Source: Aquila chrysaetos chrysaetos (taxonomy: Eukaryota; Chordata; Aves; Accipitriformes; Accipitridae). From it: a stretch of 64,000 nucleotides of DNA. The notes below the pieces were generated by a model. The model worked only from the letters and a program-made list of their open reading frames with translations, did not search any database and was not told where the DNA came from. How positions within the stretch are numbered: position 1 is the stretch's first letter; every line of letters starts with the position of its first letter. Position numbers and translations under genes: made by a program. The DNA lies in contig NC_044014.1 in NCBI RefSeq assembly GCF_900496995.4, positions 23,024,234 to 23,088,233 of the forward strand, in the 5' to 3' direction. Positions 23,101 through 35,100 of the stretch are shown piece after piece.

Positions 23101-26100
23101 GACAAAGCAAATACCATAACCTAGAAGAATAGTTTGTGGCTTTTGTGGATAAATTTGAACACTCTTTCCTTTCTCCCCCCCCCCCCCCCCCCAAAAAATA
23201 TGTTAACTCACATTGAATACTTTTAAGGGCAACTTTTCACTAGAAACCACAAAAGCCACCAGGCAGTAACAGAGCTGCATCCTTCAGCATAGGACAGTGG
23301 TGATCTTATCTCAGGTGCCTACGACAACAATTCATTCAGGTCCGGGTGCTTTGTACTGTATAGTGGCATTGGTAACTATTCCTCTGACAGCAGCTACTGT
23401 ATCTGTTGTGCTGTGTCTGTTTCTGGCAGGTAGCACTTCAGTCAGGACTACTCTGTCAGCGTAACACTGAGACTTGCAGGTAAGGCAGTAGTGAAGGGGA
23501 TGCTGTAAACTGGGAAGTGTAACCTCCCTCCCCACAGGTCCCTTCTGTCCTGTATGGGAACATGTTCCTACAAGAGGGAATGCTGTAGTGTGATTTCCAG
23601 TGCCTGTGGAGTTTGCTGTTGCATGTGGAGGCAGAACAAGACCTGAATGCTGTAGCAACTCTTCCCTGTGCTGCTTGTTAAATTTCATAAGGCATGGCCA
23701 TTGAGGAACATTGGATGCAGGTAGTAATCCTGCTAGTAAGAGGCATGACATGGTCAAGTGCTTTATGGGAAAGTTGTGCCACCCCCTTAAAGGATACATC
23801 CTGGAAATAAAGCAGCCAAAAAGAGTTCTGCGAGTTGATTTGACATCCCTGGTCATCTTACAGAAGGATCATGAAGCTATGTCAGATCAATGCCTCTATG
23901 AAACTACCTCCTTAATATTTGGCCTTAGAGAAAAAGGTGCTTTGGGACCTGTTATATTGCTAGAGAGCTAATGCTGTATCTCTGAGGCTCCAGCTTGTGA
24001 GCAGACCCCAGTTCATGAGCTCTAACTTACTGTGATGTTCCTCTAGCCCTGCTGCAGTCTCTTCGCTTGTTTGTATGAGATCCTAGATGAGATCCTAGCA
24101 TTGTATTTTGCTCCCCAGCTGATCTCTTCAAGCCCTCATACTGAGCCCACGTCCTCACAATGTTCCTGAAGTTTCCAGTCCGATGTACGCAATTGCCATT
24201 CTCTGCAAGATCCATTTTGGCCCTTAGGAGGTTCTAGAAACTGCAGATTGGATGTGGATGCCTGTGCCAAGTTTGTGATACCTGCTTGCATCTTCAGAGT
24301 CTGTTTGGATATCAGACGTACAGTAAAGGAAGAAAGCTAGTGGTAGGAAGGGACAGGAATCAATGTACAGACATAAGGGGATGGAGATGTGTGAAGCTGG
24401 GGACCATTTGGTGTTTACTTCTGGCTCTCAGTGCTCTATGGACAAATATGTTCTGAGTAGTCCTGTCTCAGGGAATTACATCCAGCATTTATTTCTGCCA
24501 GCTTATTGGAATGGCCTTGAAGACACGAGGTAGCATGATTATCTGCTGTACTGCAGCCCTCTCTCCCTCCCTTGCTGCTTTTTTCCCCCTCTTTGAAGAG
24601 GCCAAATTAAGTGTATTCTTAAAATGGTATTTTTCTGTTATATTGTGTTGAAATAGAAGATACGCTTCTTTGACCCTGCTCTTTGAAGAGGAACGGGTGA
24701 GGTATTAGTCAGCCCTCTGGGTGCAGTGAGAGTCCACTTCATTATATGGGAGCTCTGCAGCCTGGCTGGTTCTCACTGCCTGTCAAGGAGAGGAAACTGT
24801 GACGCTCTTGCACAGGAGTTAAGGTTGAAAGAACATACTGGTAGCATGCCTTTCCTTGCAGATGCTAGTATGGCTATAAATTACTTGATGCTGGAAACAC
24901 AGAGACTTCAGAGAGCTGGTTAAAGCGATCAGAGAAACCTTAACTAAGCCCCCGAGTGATATTGAGAGAAATGCATGAATGTCCTTATCCATCTGCAGCA
25001 AACGAGATTGAGCAGTTGAAATAGTCTTCCTAGCTGCAGGATGGATGCATTTTTTGTCATCAAAGTGCTTCATAAAGTCCCAGTTTATGCACATTAAAAG
25101 CAATACTTCACGGCTCATCTTTCGTGACAGTATGAGATTCAAGAAGTGCTGGTATAGGTGCATACTAGCTTTCTAGACAGAGACAGTGAAATGATAGCCT
25201 GGAACTAGTAAAATACAGAAACTGGTGTGGTTAGGAAGCATCGGGCTGTAACAGACCTCATGCACATTGCAAATACTAATCATATTTCTTTGTAGCTTGT
25301 AGTTCTGATAATCTCCCCACAGGTTGCTTTAAGGTAGTGATTAAGCCTAATTCTAAGTATCTGCCAATGTGAACTGCAAGGCTTTAAAACACCTGCTTAA
25401 AGTAAGAGCCCAGTGACCATCACTGATGGCTTCTTCCAAGTTTGGAACAGCTGAAGTAATTTCTGCAAAATCTCTGCAGAAGTGTGTGGTCAAATCAAAG
25501 ACGCTTTACAGAGCAGGTCTGAAGCGATGTGTGGGGCAGACTTCAGGTTGTTTCAAAGACCTTTGTTGTGCACTTGAACAGTTATTTTGCTTCTAGAGTT
25601 AAATTTTGTAGGATTTTCATGGGTCTTCATTATTACCGCAGAAAGCTTTTGACGTGTTTTTCAGAAGTGACTTGAGAATAACAGTGGATCTCGAGTTTCC
25701 TGGGTGAAGTTTCATCAGTGGCATAGGCTGACCTTAGCATGCACTTCTGCACAAGAGAGTTGTCTACCTCATTCTTCACCTTTCATCTGGCTGGATGATC
25801 TGGTGTGGCATTGGTCTGCAAGAGTGGTATTCCAAGAGAGGCTGTTTGAAGGAGAGGGAGGGCAGGACTGCCCTTTCAGTAGTAATGTGCCCTTAGATCT
25901 ACTGAAGCCACTTGTAGAACCACACCTTCAGTCAAACAGGGATCTCGTGGTGGGATGTTTCCAAAGCAGCTACCCAGCTCTCTTAGGTGGAATTCCAGCT
26001 TTGTGTGCTTTTATGTGGACAGTCTTTTCTGTCTTGCAAGTATTATGCATTGTGCTTAAATTGAAGCAAGGAGATACTGCAAGAGGAGAGATAATTAATC

Positions 26101-29100
26101 AGCAAGTTGGATGTTCATGTTTCTTGCATGTGGTTGCTCAGGAAGACTTGAATCAGTGACAGATGTAATGTGATTCTTGGCACCCTTAAAAATCATCAGC
26201 CATGCAAACACTATTTCAGTATGTGTTGTCTCATGGCACAGGGGGTTGAAGTGAACTATTCCAGCCCCTCTTTCTTGAGATTTTGGTCATGTACACAGTG
26301 TCTATTGTCTGGGTGGCCAGAACCCTGTATCTTCCTCAGAAGCTCTTTCCCACCTCTGTCCTGTTCCCGTGCAGCCCAGCTAGTTCTTTAGGTCTGTACA
26401 CTTAATCCTGTCACAAATTGACCGCTAGGCCTGTGAGACCCTCAGGCTGAGAGCTCAAAGAATTATAATGAGTTGGCTTGCAGTTTCTGAACCATGATAG
26501 CCAGGCATGCTTTTAGCTTGAGGCAGGCATAGTGTGGTACGTTTGCTTGAACCTTAGTGAAAGAACTACAAGCTAAATACACTTTGCATTTGTAGCACAC
26601 TGTAGACATGGTCAGATAAACTATGTTGTCTCTGTGTTACAAGGGTGACTCTGCATTTCACCCCTGAGCTGGCAGCTACTGTATTTGCAGTAGCTATGAG
26701 TGAAATGTATAAATGCTCCTCCTCATCATGAAGTTCAGGGACTGGCAGCCTAGCTTACACCCCCATTGTCAGCTGCTGAAGCAGAGATCCTGGTCCTGCA
26801 TCTCACTGACGCAGCCAAACACGTGCTCTTTTCCACTGGTTCTGCTGTGTGGGGCATAGCCTCTTGTGAAAATAAAGACAAGAAGGAGAAACAGGAAGGG
26901 GAAAGAGGGCTGTGACGGGTGCAGTTGTATTTTAAACTGCTATAGCTTTCTGTTGTGAACATCTGCCCCCAGACGAATGCACGGATTTTCTTTTTTTTTT
27001 TTTTTTTTTTCAGCTCAGCAGACTCACTAAGCCAGGATAACTCTGGAGTAAGGTGTGTGTTTGAGCTTTTGTGCATTTGTATTTTCTGGACAAGTAACGG
27101 CGCTGTAGGGGCAGTGTTGGTACTCATGTGCTTTATTAGGTAGTGGAAGAAGACATTTGTTCTCCAGGACTGTGCAAGGTCATCTGATGAGGTTTGAAAG
27201 AGCAGAATTTGGCACGGTCTCAGAACAGTATTTTGAGGGATCTGTATTTGGGGAACATGTGTCTGTTACTGGGGTTGGAGGAAAACCTGTGCTGGATTCA
27301 GACTGTGTGCTTTCCCTGAGGTCTTGCATGTTGCAACTGTAAGAGTCACTCTTATCTCAGGTGCATCCAGTTCTTTACGTTAAAGGTCCTGCTCTCAGCT
27401 CAGGGCTGCTAGTGAATGAACAAGGGCTGTAAGTTTGAAAGAGTTTTGCAGGAAGTCACAAATTGCAATTTCCTCTTTAATCTGTGATAGGATTACTGAG
27501 TGTTGTCTTGTCATCCTGGGGAAATGGCTGAGCTTCTGTGAAACTTCCCAGTGATAGATCTTTGTGGATGGTGCCTTCATGCAACCTGCAGCATTACAGA
27601 CCAAGAGTGTACCTTCCTGAGCTACTGAGGAAGAGGGGGATAGAGACCAGTGATCCCAAGCTGAACTATAAGAGCCAATCCAGTAGTCATCTGCAGTCAA
27701 GGTAGAGGAGGCTGAGGAGCGTTGCTGGGGCAGATGATGTGTGGTAGGCAGTTTCCCAGCTGTTACCTGTGTGACACTGTATCCATGACAAGACTTTCAA
27801 TGGTGTGTTAATCCAGTTCCCATTTCCATCCATTGCTAATGCAGGAAGGACTTCCCATCTGGGATTCCTACCTGTGTTTCTGCACATCAGGAAATGTCAT
27901 GGTGCGATGGTTGTATGCATCAGTCTGATCACAGTTGCTTCGCAGTTGACCTTGCCTCCTCAGTCTCATTTGTCATCTGACATGAATAATGAGTGCCAGG
28001 AATAATTAAAAACTGCGCCCAGCCCAAGTGGCCAACTGGAAGTTACTGGTGACATTTGTCCCTAAACAGGAATATTTCCACAGAAGGTACCTTTGATCCT
28101 GTGGGTTACCTTCTTGTTATCTGCCAATTCCCCATCTGCTTCAGGTTTTTATTTTACCACTCTTTTCTAGTGTCTGGCATTTTTTCATATTTTTTCTTCT
28201 TGCTTTCTCTTCTGTGTCCTCTCCACTCTTGTGGCTTTTCAGACTTTCCTTTCTTACCCTCACTGTTCTCAGAACTATGTGCTGAGTTTCCTGTTCCTGC
28301 AACCCAAGTATGGTATTTATTGGCCACTTTCTCATCTCTACCTTCCAGTATTTACAGGAGTGACATGGAGTTGCCCTTGGCATTGTAAACAACTTCTGGT
28401 GACTCAGCTTTCTCCAAATCCTTTTTGTTTCAAAGATGAAATTAAAAAATAACTGGAAGCAGCATTTGGGAACACTGAACCAAGAAAAGTGAACAGATGC
28501 ATTCACTTCCTCGAAGTGAAGTTCCTTGAAGTTTGGACAAGATGTCCTTTATAGAGGAACTGTGGAGTAATGTGTGTTTTTGAGTATTAAGGAGATATAT
28601 TGTCTTAGTGGGTTACAAAGGTAAACACAACTTACATTCTGGCTTCTCACAATTTGCTGAAACACTGGTCCTGTCAACAGGTCTCTTGATAACCCAGTTG
28701 TATTCTTCATAAGGATACAGCTTCCTTATGAGATGCACAAGTGTGTGTGTGCACACTGGCTCAAGCAAAACTTGGCATAGTAAAATACAGCTTGTTTCTG
28801 TGTTGGAGGATGAGAACTAGTTTGTTGTCACTTCCAGCTTTACAGGACAAAATGAAACATGACCACTTTCTTTGTAGAACTGAAAATCTGTTTTCAGGTG
28901 CTATGCGTGTAGATGAGCTGCTTGGAGTGAGGCGTTTGGAGAGAAGCGGGAGATGTCCTATACATCATTTGTTCTGTATGGACAGTTTTACAAAGTCTTA
29001 CATTTTCCTGTGTTTTTTCTTCTCATCTGCTGCTTTTCTGCATGCTTCTCTCCACTCTGTTGAAAGGGGAAATGTTGCTACAGTATAACCCAGTTTTGAG

Positions 29101-32100
29101 GGGTTATTGCAAGACATTTCCCTGCTTAGTGTGTATGTCCTTGGTAAAGCAGGGGCTCTGAGGTTAGCATGATGAAAGGTAACTTTCCTTGCTTTCCCTG
29201 ACTACTGTGTCAGTCCTCTGCCTGCTTCTCACAAATGTAGCTGGAGTTGCTGTGGGAGACTTAATGTCCTTGTTCACACTTGGAAAAGGAGGCTGGCTGG
29301 TTGCAAGCTTCAGGTGATAGCAGGAGCTCTCTTTGAGGGCCCTCCCTCTTGCTCTGGGTGTACTGAGATGAAAGTCTGAGGCCTTGTGAAAGCTAGTTGT
29401 CTCAGCTGGTGAGCTGGTCGATGGACGGAGTGGGAAGTGTTCACAGATGCCAGTGAGGGGGTAGTCGCACATGCAGAACCTATAGGGACAAGCTGTTGTC
29501 CAGTCGTGCCATTTGCATTAATATCTGGGTGGCAGAGTGGTCTGGACAGGCTGCTGACTCCTTCTGAGCATTCACGTGTTCTGTGGTGTAAGGGCTGACT
29601 TCTCAGAAACCACAGCTGTCGGCTCCATGCCGATAGCTTGCCAGCTTAGCCAGGAGGAAATGGATGACGGAGCAAGCTCCGTGCGCCGTACAGCAACACG
29701 TCAAAATAACTGGCTGCTTCATATTAGTTTCTAAAGCTGCTAAATGGCTTGTGAAGCACATGGCTATGCCTACATTTTCCCTGGGCTTTCCCAGGGGGTG
29801 AGTTTCTGCAGGGCAGCTATGCGGGGAGCCTGGCAGGGCAGGCGAGAAGTGGCCGGCACAGGGCTGCTGTCTGCAGCTCTGCTACTGACACTTCCTGGAG
29901 GGGGACACGTTCTTCAAGGGGAAATGTGGTTGGGTTTCTTGGACCACATCTCCTCCCCTTGCTGCTATTCTCACAAGTATTTCACAGACTCGAGCGTGGC
30001 CTGAGGTAGCCTCCGTTTAAAGGGGAACGGAAAGGCCCTCCAGTCAAGGCGGAGCCGTTTATAACCACGAGCTGTTGACCTACAGCAGCTGCTCATGGAG
30101 AAGCTCAATTCAGGTATTCACTTAACTTTCTGATGAGTCTGTTGATCTCCTCAGTGAGGCCTCTCTAACCTGGGTATCATTACAATGATATAACTGCTGA
30201 ATCTGTATATGCAAATGGGTTGTCATTACTCAAGTATCTTAGTGAGTGGGAAGCCCGATCTAACAACATGTCCCTTTAGAGCATGGATGTTATTGAATGT
30301 AATGGGATGGTTTCCTCTTCCAGTGCTTGCTTGCATGTTCACAAGTCAGTAGGACATGATTGGAACTTGCAAGATTACCATAGCATCACTTCACTGCTTA
30401 TGTGGGAAGTTGGTAATTTGCAATTTCAGAATTTTCTGAATGAACAAAACAGATGAATGATTCATACCTGAGACTCTGAGTGCCTGTTCCGTCAGCTGTT
30501 AATCCAATTACTGATTAACATTGCTTGCTTCTTCCCATATTACCCAACAGCTCTGTTCTTACATATGACCTCCGGGCAGCCAATTCTGTTGCAAGAATGT
30601 GGAAGTGCAAGACAGGATCAGGCAATGCCAGAATTTCTTAAAAGCTCAAGTTATTCTTTATCTGCTAATTTGTTTCTAGTATCAAATAACATCAGTAAAG
30701 CAGAGGGACTGGGAGGCTTGTTCTCTCCTTGCTTCCCTCTTATCCTTGCTTACTGTAGATGTTGTAGCTGAGATCCACAGCTTTAGGTTTCATTTTCCTC
30801 TGAAATGGACCATATTTTGGGCAAGTGAGGTACAAATTACCACACTAATGGTTCCATATTGGGGTGGGAATGATGCCCTTAGTATCAGGATGCTGGCAAG
30901 TGTCAACTTGTGCATGTGTTGCAGGAACATTAATGCTTTGCTGTACTTTCGTCATCACTGGATCTCTCTTATCTGCGGTGAGCTTAGTCTTTCTGATTTA
31001 ATCATATTGGAAATAACCAACAGAGATTACAGAGACACTATTCTAGTAACAGTTGCCTCTTCTTCTCCTCCCCGAAAGACATGGTGTCTTGCTCTGTATA
31101 TGCCAAGCACCTGATGTGATAGCTATCATGTAAGGGAATGATGTGGGACCAGTGCTTTATTTTCTGCTGGGCAGCTGGGCAGCCTGGCACTCCCAGGTGG
31201 GAGTAGTCCACCTTTCCCTAAAAGAAGGGTTCCCTAAACTGCGGTCTGGCTCTTGCAGCTGGTGACTTTGGACAGTATCAATTAAAATATTGAATAAAGG
31301 AATTTAAAACCTGGGTCCGTTTTCTGTAACACTTGGTACCACTGTCTGAAAACCCAAAAGACCACCGTCAGTATGTAGCCTTGTGTCAAAGTAGTTTCTT
31401 AGTCAAATCTGCAGGTCTGTGTTGGTGCAGTATTAAAATTTATTTGCGAAATTACATGTACTGTTCTAGGTTTGTTTAAGAAATGTCAGTGGTGGTGGTG
31501 ATGCCTTACTTGAACTTTAGAGCTGCAGATTTTTGGCTCTACTCTTTCTACAGCAAACATTAAAGCAGCAATCTACTTGTACTCGTGAGTAGGCTTACTT
31601 GCCATGTGGAGTGATTTGCATACTTGAAGTTAAGTGTATGTGCACCACTGTTTGTGACAAAAATTTTGGCTGAATGATTCGGTAAAATTTTGTGGCTTAA
31701 AACCTGTCTCCTGAAAACAAAGTTGCATTCACATAATTCATAAAACTCAATTTAAATATATAGAAAATATGGGGGGGGGAAAGGTGTGCATGACAGAATT
31801 TCAAATGTCCTAAGTTAAAGTCTTTAATAATAATAATAATGATGATGATGATGATGAAGAAGTCTAGATTTAAATTCCTGACTGACTTCTAGCTACACTG
31901 TTTGAAACTAGCAGGACATGAACTCCTAATAGAAGCCTGCTTTAATAAGTTTGGCTCCCTTGATTTGTGGAAACTTGATGTACCCAGAGGTGGGGGATTC
32001 TGAGTAAAACCTGGACTGTTGGCAGCTTCACTGTATGGATGCCACAGGTTAGACAGTGCAGTTAGTCACTTGGGTCTTTCTCATCAGGACTGAGCATTTT

Positions 32101-35100
32101 AAATAGAACATTTCTTACTCATATAAAAAGTCTGCTGGTCCAAATCTGAGATTTTTATCTAGTAAATAATTTATACTGCTCCTTACAGGTGTGTTTTAAG
32201 GTAAGTAGGAAATAATAAATAACTTCCAAAATGTTATCTTAAATCCTTGACTGCTCTACAGTTTTCCAAGGTTTGGAAAATTTTGGCCATGGGAGATAGA
32301 TTTTTAAGAATTCATGCTAGTCTTCTGATAAGGGGAAGTCAGTGACTTTCACCCCATGTTTTGGGGGATAGGGGAAAAAAGGTGTGAATCGTGAATCAAG
32401 AGGTAGAAACTAGGTAAGAAAGCACTCTTTACTAAGTAGATAAAAAATCATCTGTTGTTTCCTTTCTGTAGTTGAGAAAAGTATTTCCTGGCAGTGGTAG
32501 GAGACCTGTAATCTATTTTAATTCTTGCTAGGTTTTTTTGCAGCCAGTGGTATAAATTCAGTTTGTTTGCTCTTCCATCAATATCCATGCTATTACCGGG
32601 GAACAGGAATGAGAACATTGTTTTGTACACACAGACTGTAGGGTTACATGGGTTTACTTCTACTCTTGGGTCTGCTTGGGTAGAATACTGTTATTCTTCA
32701 ATGCAAAGGCTCTGGTACATTTCAGTTTCACTCTTGTATAGATACAGGAGCTTACAGTTTGTGCTGGAGGAATGGGATCCCTTCAGATTACTGCCTCATG
32801 TTGTATTTGTCAACACAATAATGAACTTGGGAGTTGGGGTGAGCAACATAAGCAGGATCCAGAAAACTAAAGATACTACTGAAATGAAAGAAAAGTTGTT
32901 TTTCTTCATTTACTTTAAGGGAGAGGAAGACTAAAGGCTGCTGCCCATCCTACAATGAACTTGGAGCGAGCACAGCTGGAGTCAGATGAGTCCAGTTGCC
33001 GATCATTCTGATGTTAGACATTGACATACTAATTTTCCTATCTAACATGAGAAGGGACTATCCATCTCAGCAGAGTGGCATTGTTGTTTGTTTTGTAAGC
33101 ATGTTCAATGCTACTCCAGCACTTTTGTGTCTTTGTGAATGTTTCCCAGCAATCCTCTTAAGGGAAAAAAAGAGGAAGCTCTGTAGTTTCCCTTTCTTCA
33201 GCTAGATCCCCTTTTCTCAGCATTACTTTGAGAAGAGCAGCAAGTTCCACCCCACCACCTGCCTTGCTGTTTCTCAGGATGGATGTTGTATGATGCGCAT
33301 TTTCAGCAAAGGGGAGTGGTGTAACAGAACTCTGTATGCTTTATTTTAGACTCAGGCTGTGACTCTGTGACTGATACAGAAACAGAAGACGAGAAGAACC
33401 CAGTTTACTCCCACAGACTTGCCATGAGTGAAGAACATGGATCATCCAAGAGCACTGGGGACCATCTGGTGGTGCAGCCTGACCGCATACGGTGTGGGGT
33501 ACTGTATGCCCACTCCTTGGGCTACATTCTTACTGTGGGCTGTTGCAACCCATTATGCTGCTCTGTAATGGACAGCTTTACAGGCCTGGGAATTAGTCCC
33601 TAATTCCTTTTCTGTCACCTTCCCTCTCAGCCCCTTGTCCTCAGTGTCTCTGTTTCATGAGTTCAGTTCCATAGGCCCAGAAGTAGCTTGGTAACATGCA
33701 GTGCCCAGTGTTGTCTAGGCTGCAATGTCACTTATTGACAGATAGTCTCATTAACATAGCTGCTTGTCTTGTGTGCTGTGAGGCACGTTCACGCTCCTGA
33801 CTTCCCATCTTCCATTCTGGTAAGATTTAGGGGTGGCAAGTGGACTAAGGTGATTGTAATGAACCAATTAACTCCACAGCCTGGATGCAGTCTAATATGA
33901 CAATTCTGGTGCATGTCCTGCAAGTGACTCCAAAGAGCTTGGATCATGGCTTCCTCTCTGAAAAACAGCATTTCTTAGTATAGCATCCCCTCAGATGGAA
34001 AAAGTCTAAGTTTCTTCCTTTGTTTCTGTTCAGAACAGGGCTGTGCTGCTTGAGGGAAGAGACTGATAGAGTTGAAACTAAATAATTTTATAAATCTAGC
34101 TTATTCAGTTTATAAATCTAGCTGATAAATCTGGAGTTTTGTCAGCTTAATGCATGTATCTATGCTGGTGCAAGCTGTAACAAAGCCATATGCCCAGTTA
34201 CTCCATGACTGGAAGATGCTCCTGAAAACCATTCAGGACTGTGAAAATGACAGATGATAATGTATGTTAGTTGCAATGACAACAAAATCCCTAGAAAAGG
34301 GACTTAACAAAGTAAGTGTTCTTATGTTGTGAACCTGCATGTTGTAATGCCTTTTCTCTTAGGTGCAGACAACAGTTTATATTATCATGAAATGTAAACT
34401 AGATGGCAAAGTGAAAACTGAAGTTGAATTCTCTCCAGAGAATGCATCATCTGTGCGTGTGCCGGCTGAGGTGGAGAACGAGTACACAATCTCTGTGGAG
34501 GCTCCAAGTAAGCTGGGCTGAGATTTTCCTCCTCTCTTCCCTCCACTGCTTCCTTTCTATCTCAATCTGCCTGTCCTGAAAAGTGCCAGAGGGATAGGGG
34601 TAAAGGTTGCAACACGAGAAAACTTGAGGCCAGGAAATCTTGAACTTGCATTATCATCTGTGATAGATTTGTGATGAGTAACTGAGATAGACTGCTGCTC
34701 GGGGGCTCTGTTTTCCCCTCAGCTGAGGCAGGGTTGCAGTGTGAAAACACCTTACTGGGAGTTCTGAGAGTAGATTGCAGCTTGTAAAGCACTTTGAACT
34801 TAACTGTGTGTTATAACCACCACAACATTCGCATTGGCAGGGCACCGAGAGAAGGTAAGTGCCAGTAAACAATTGCATGACTATAACAACATGTGCTTAA
34901 TGTGTGATGATCTCTCTGTGATCAGAGTTGAAACTATTTATCCTGGCTTGCCTTTTAATTTAGGTATGTTCTGTCACTCTAGGTATTTACATTTACAAAA
35001 CCATAGGTTGTCTAAACTTCAGGTTCACTAAGCTTTAGGGGCAAGGTTTTGGTGCCTTACAGATTGATAGTAGTTTCCCAGTATGATGTTATTTTATCTA

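Larger units (their letters stand above)
17393..33349 (+). other. PIK3AP1 intron 2
   Basis: A 16-kb intron, the largest in the gene. It holds an antisense CR1 fragment (22120-22558), a C18-A6 tract (23175-23198), a T20 tract (26991-27010) and a compound microsatellite (31826-31862). I see no other coding exon or RNA gene. Confidence 0.8.

Noticed and set aside
23332-23856. 174-codon minus-strand open frame in PIK3AP1 intron 2
   Set aside because: No recognisable protein, no retroviral or CR1 reading-frame resemblance, and no supporting splice sites or promoter; treated as a chance frame.
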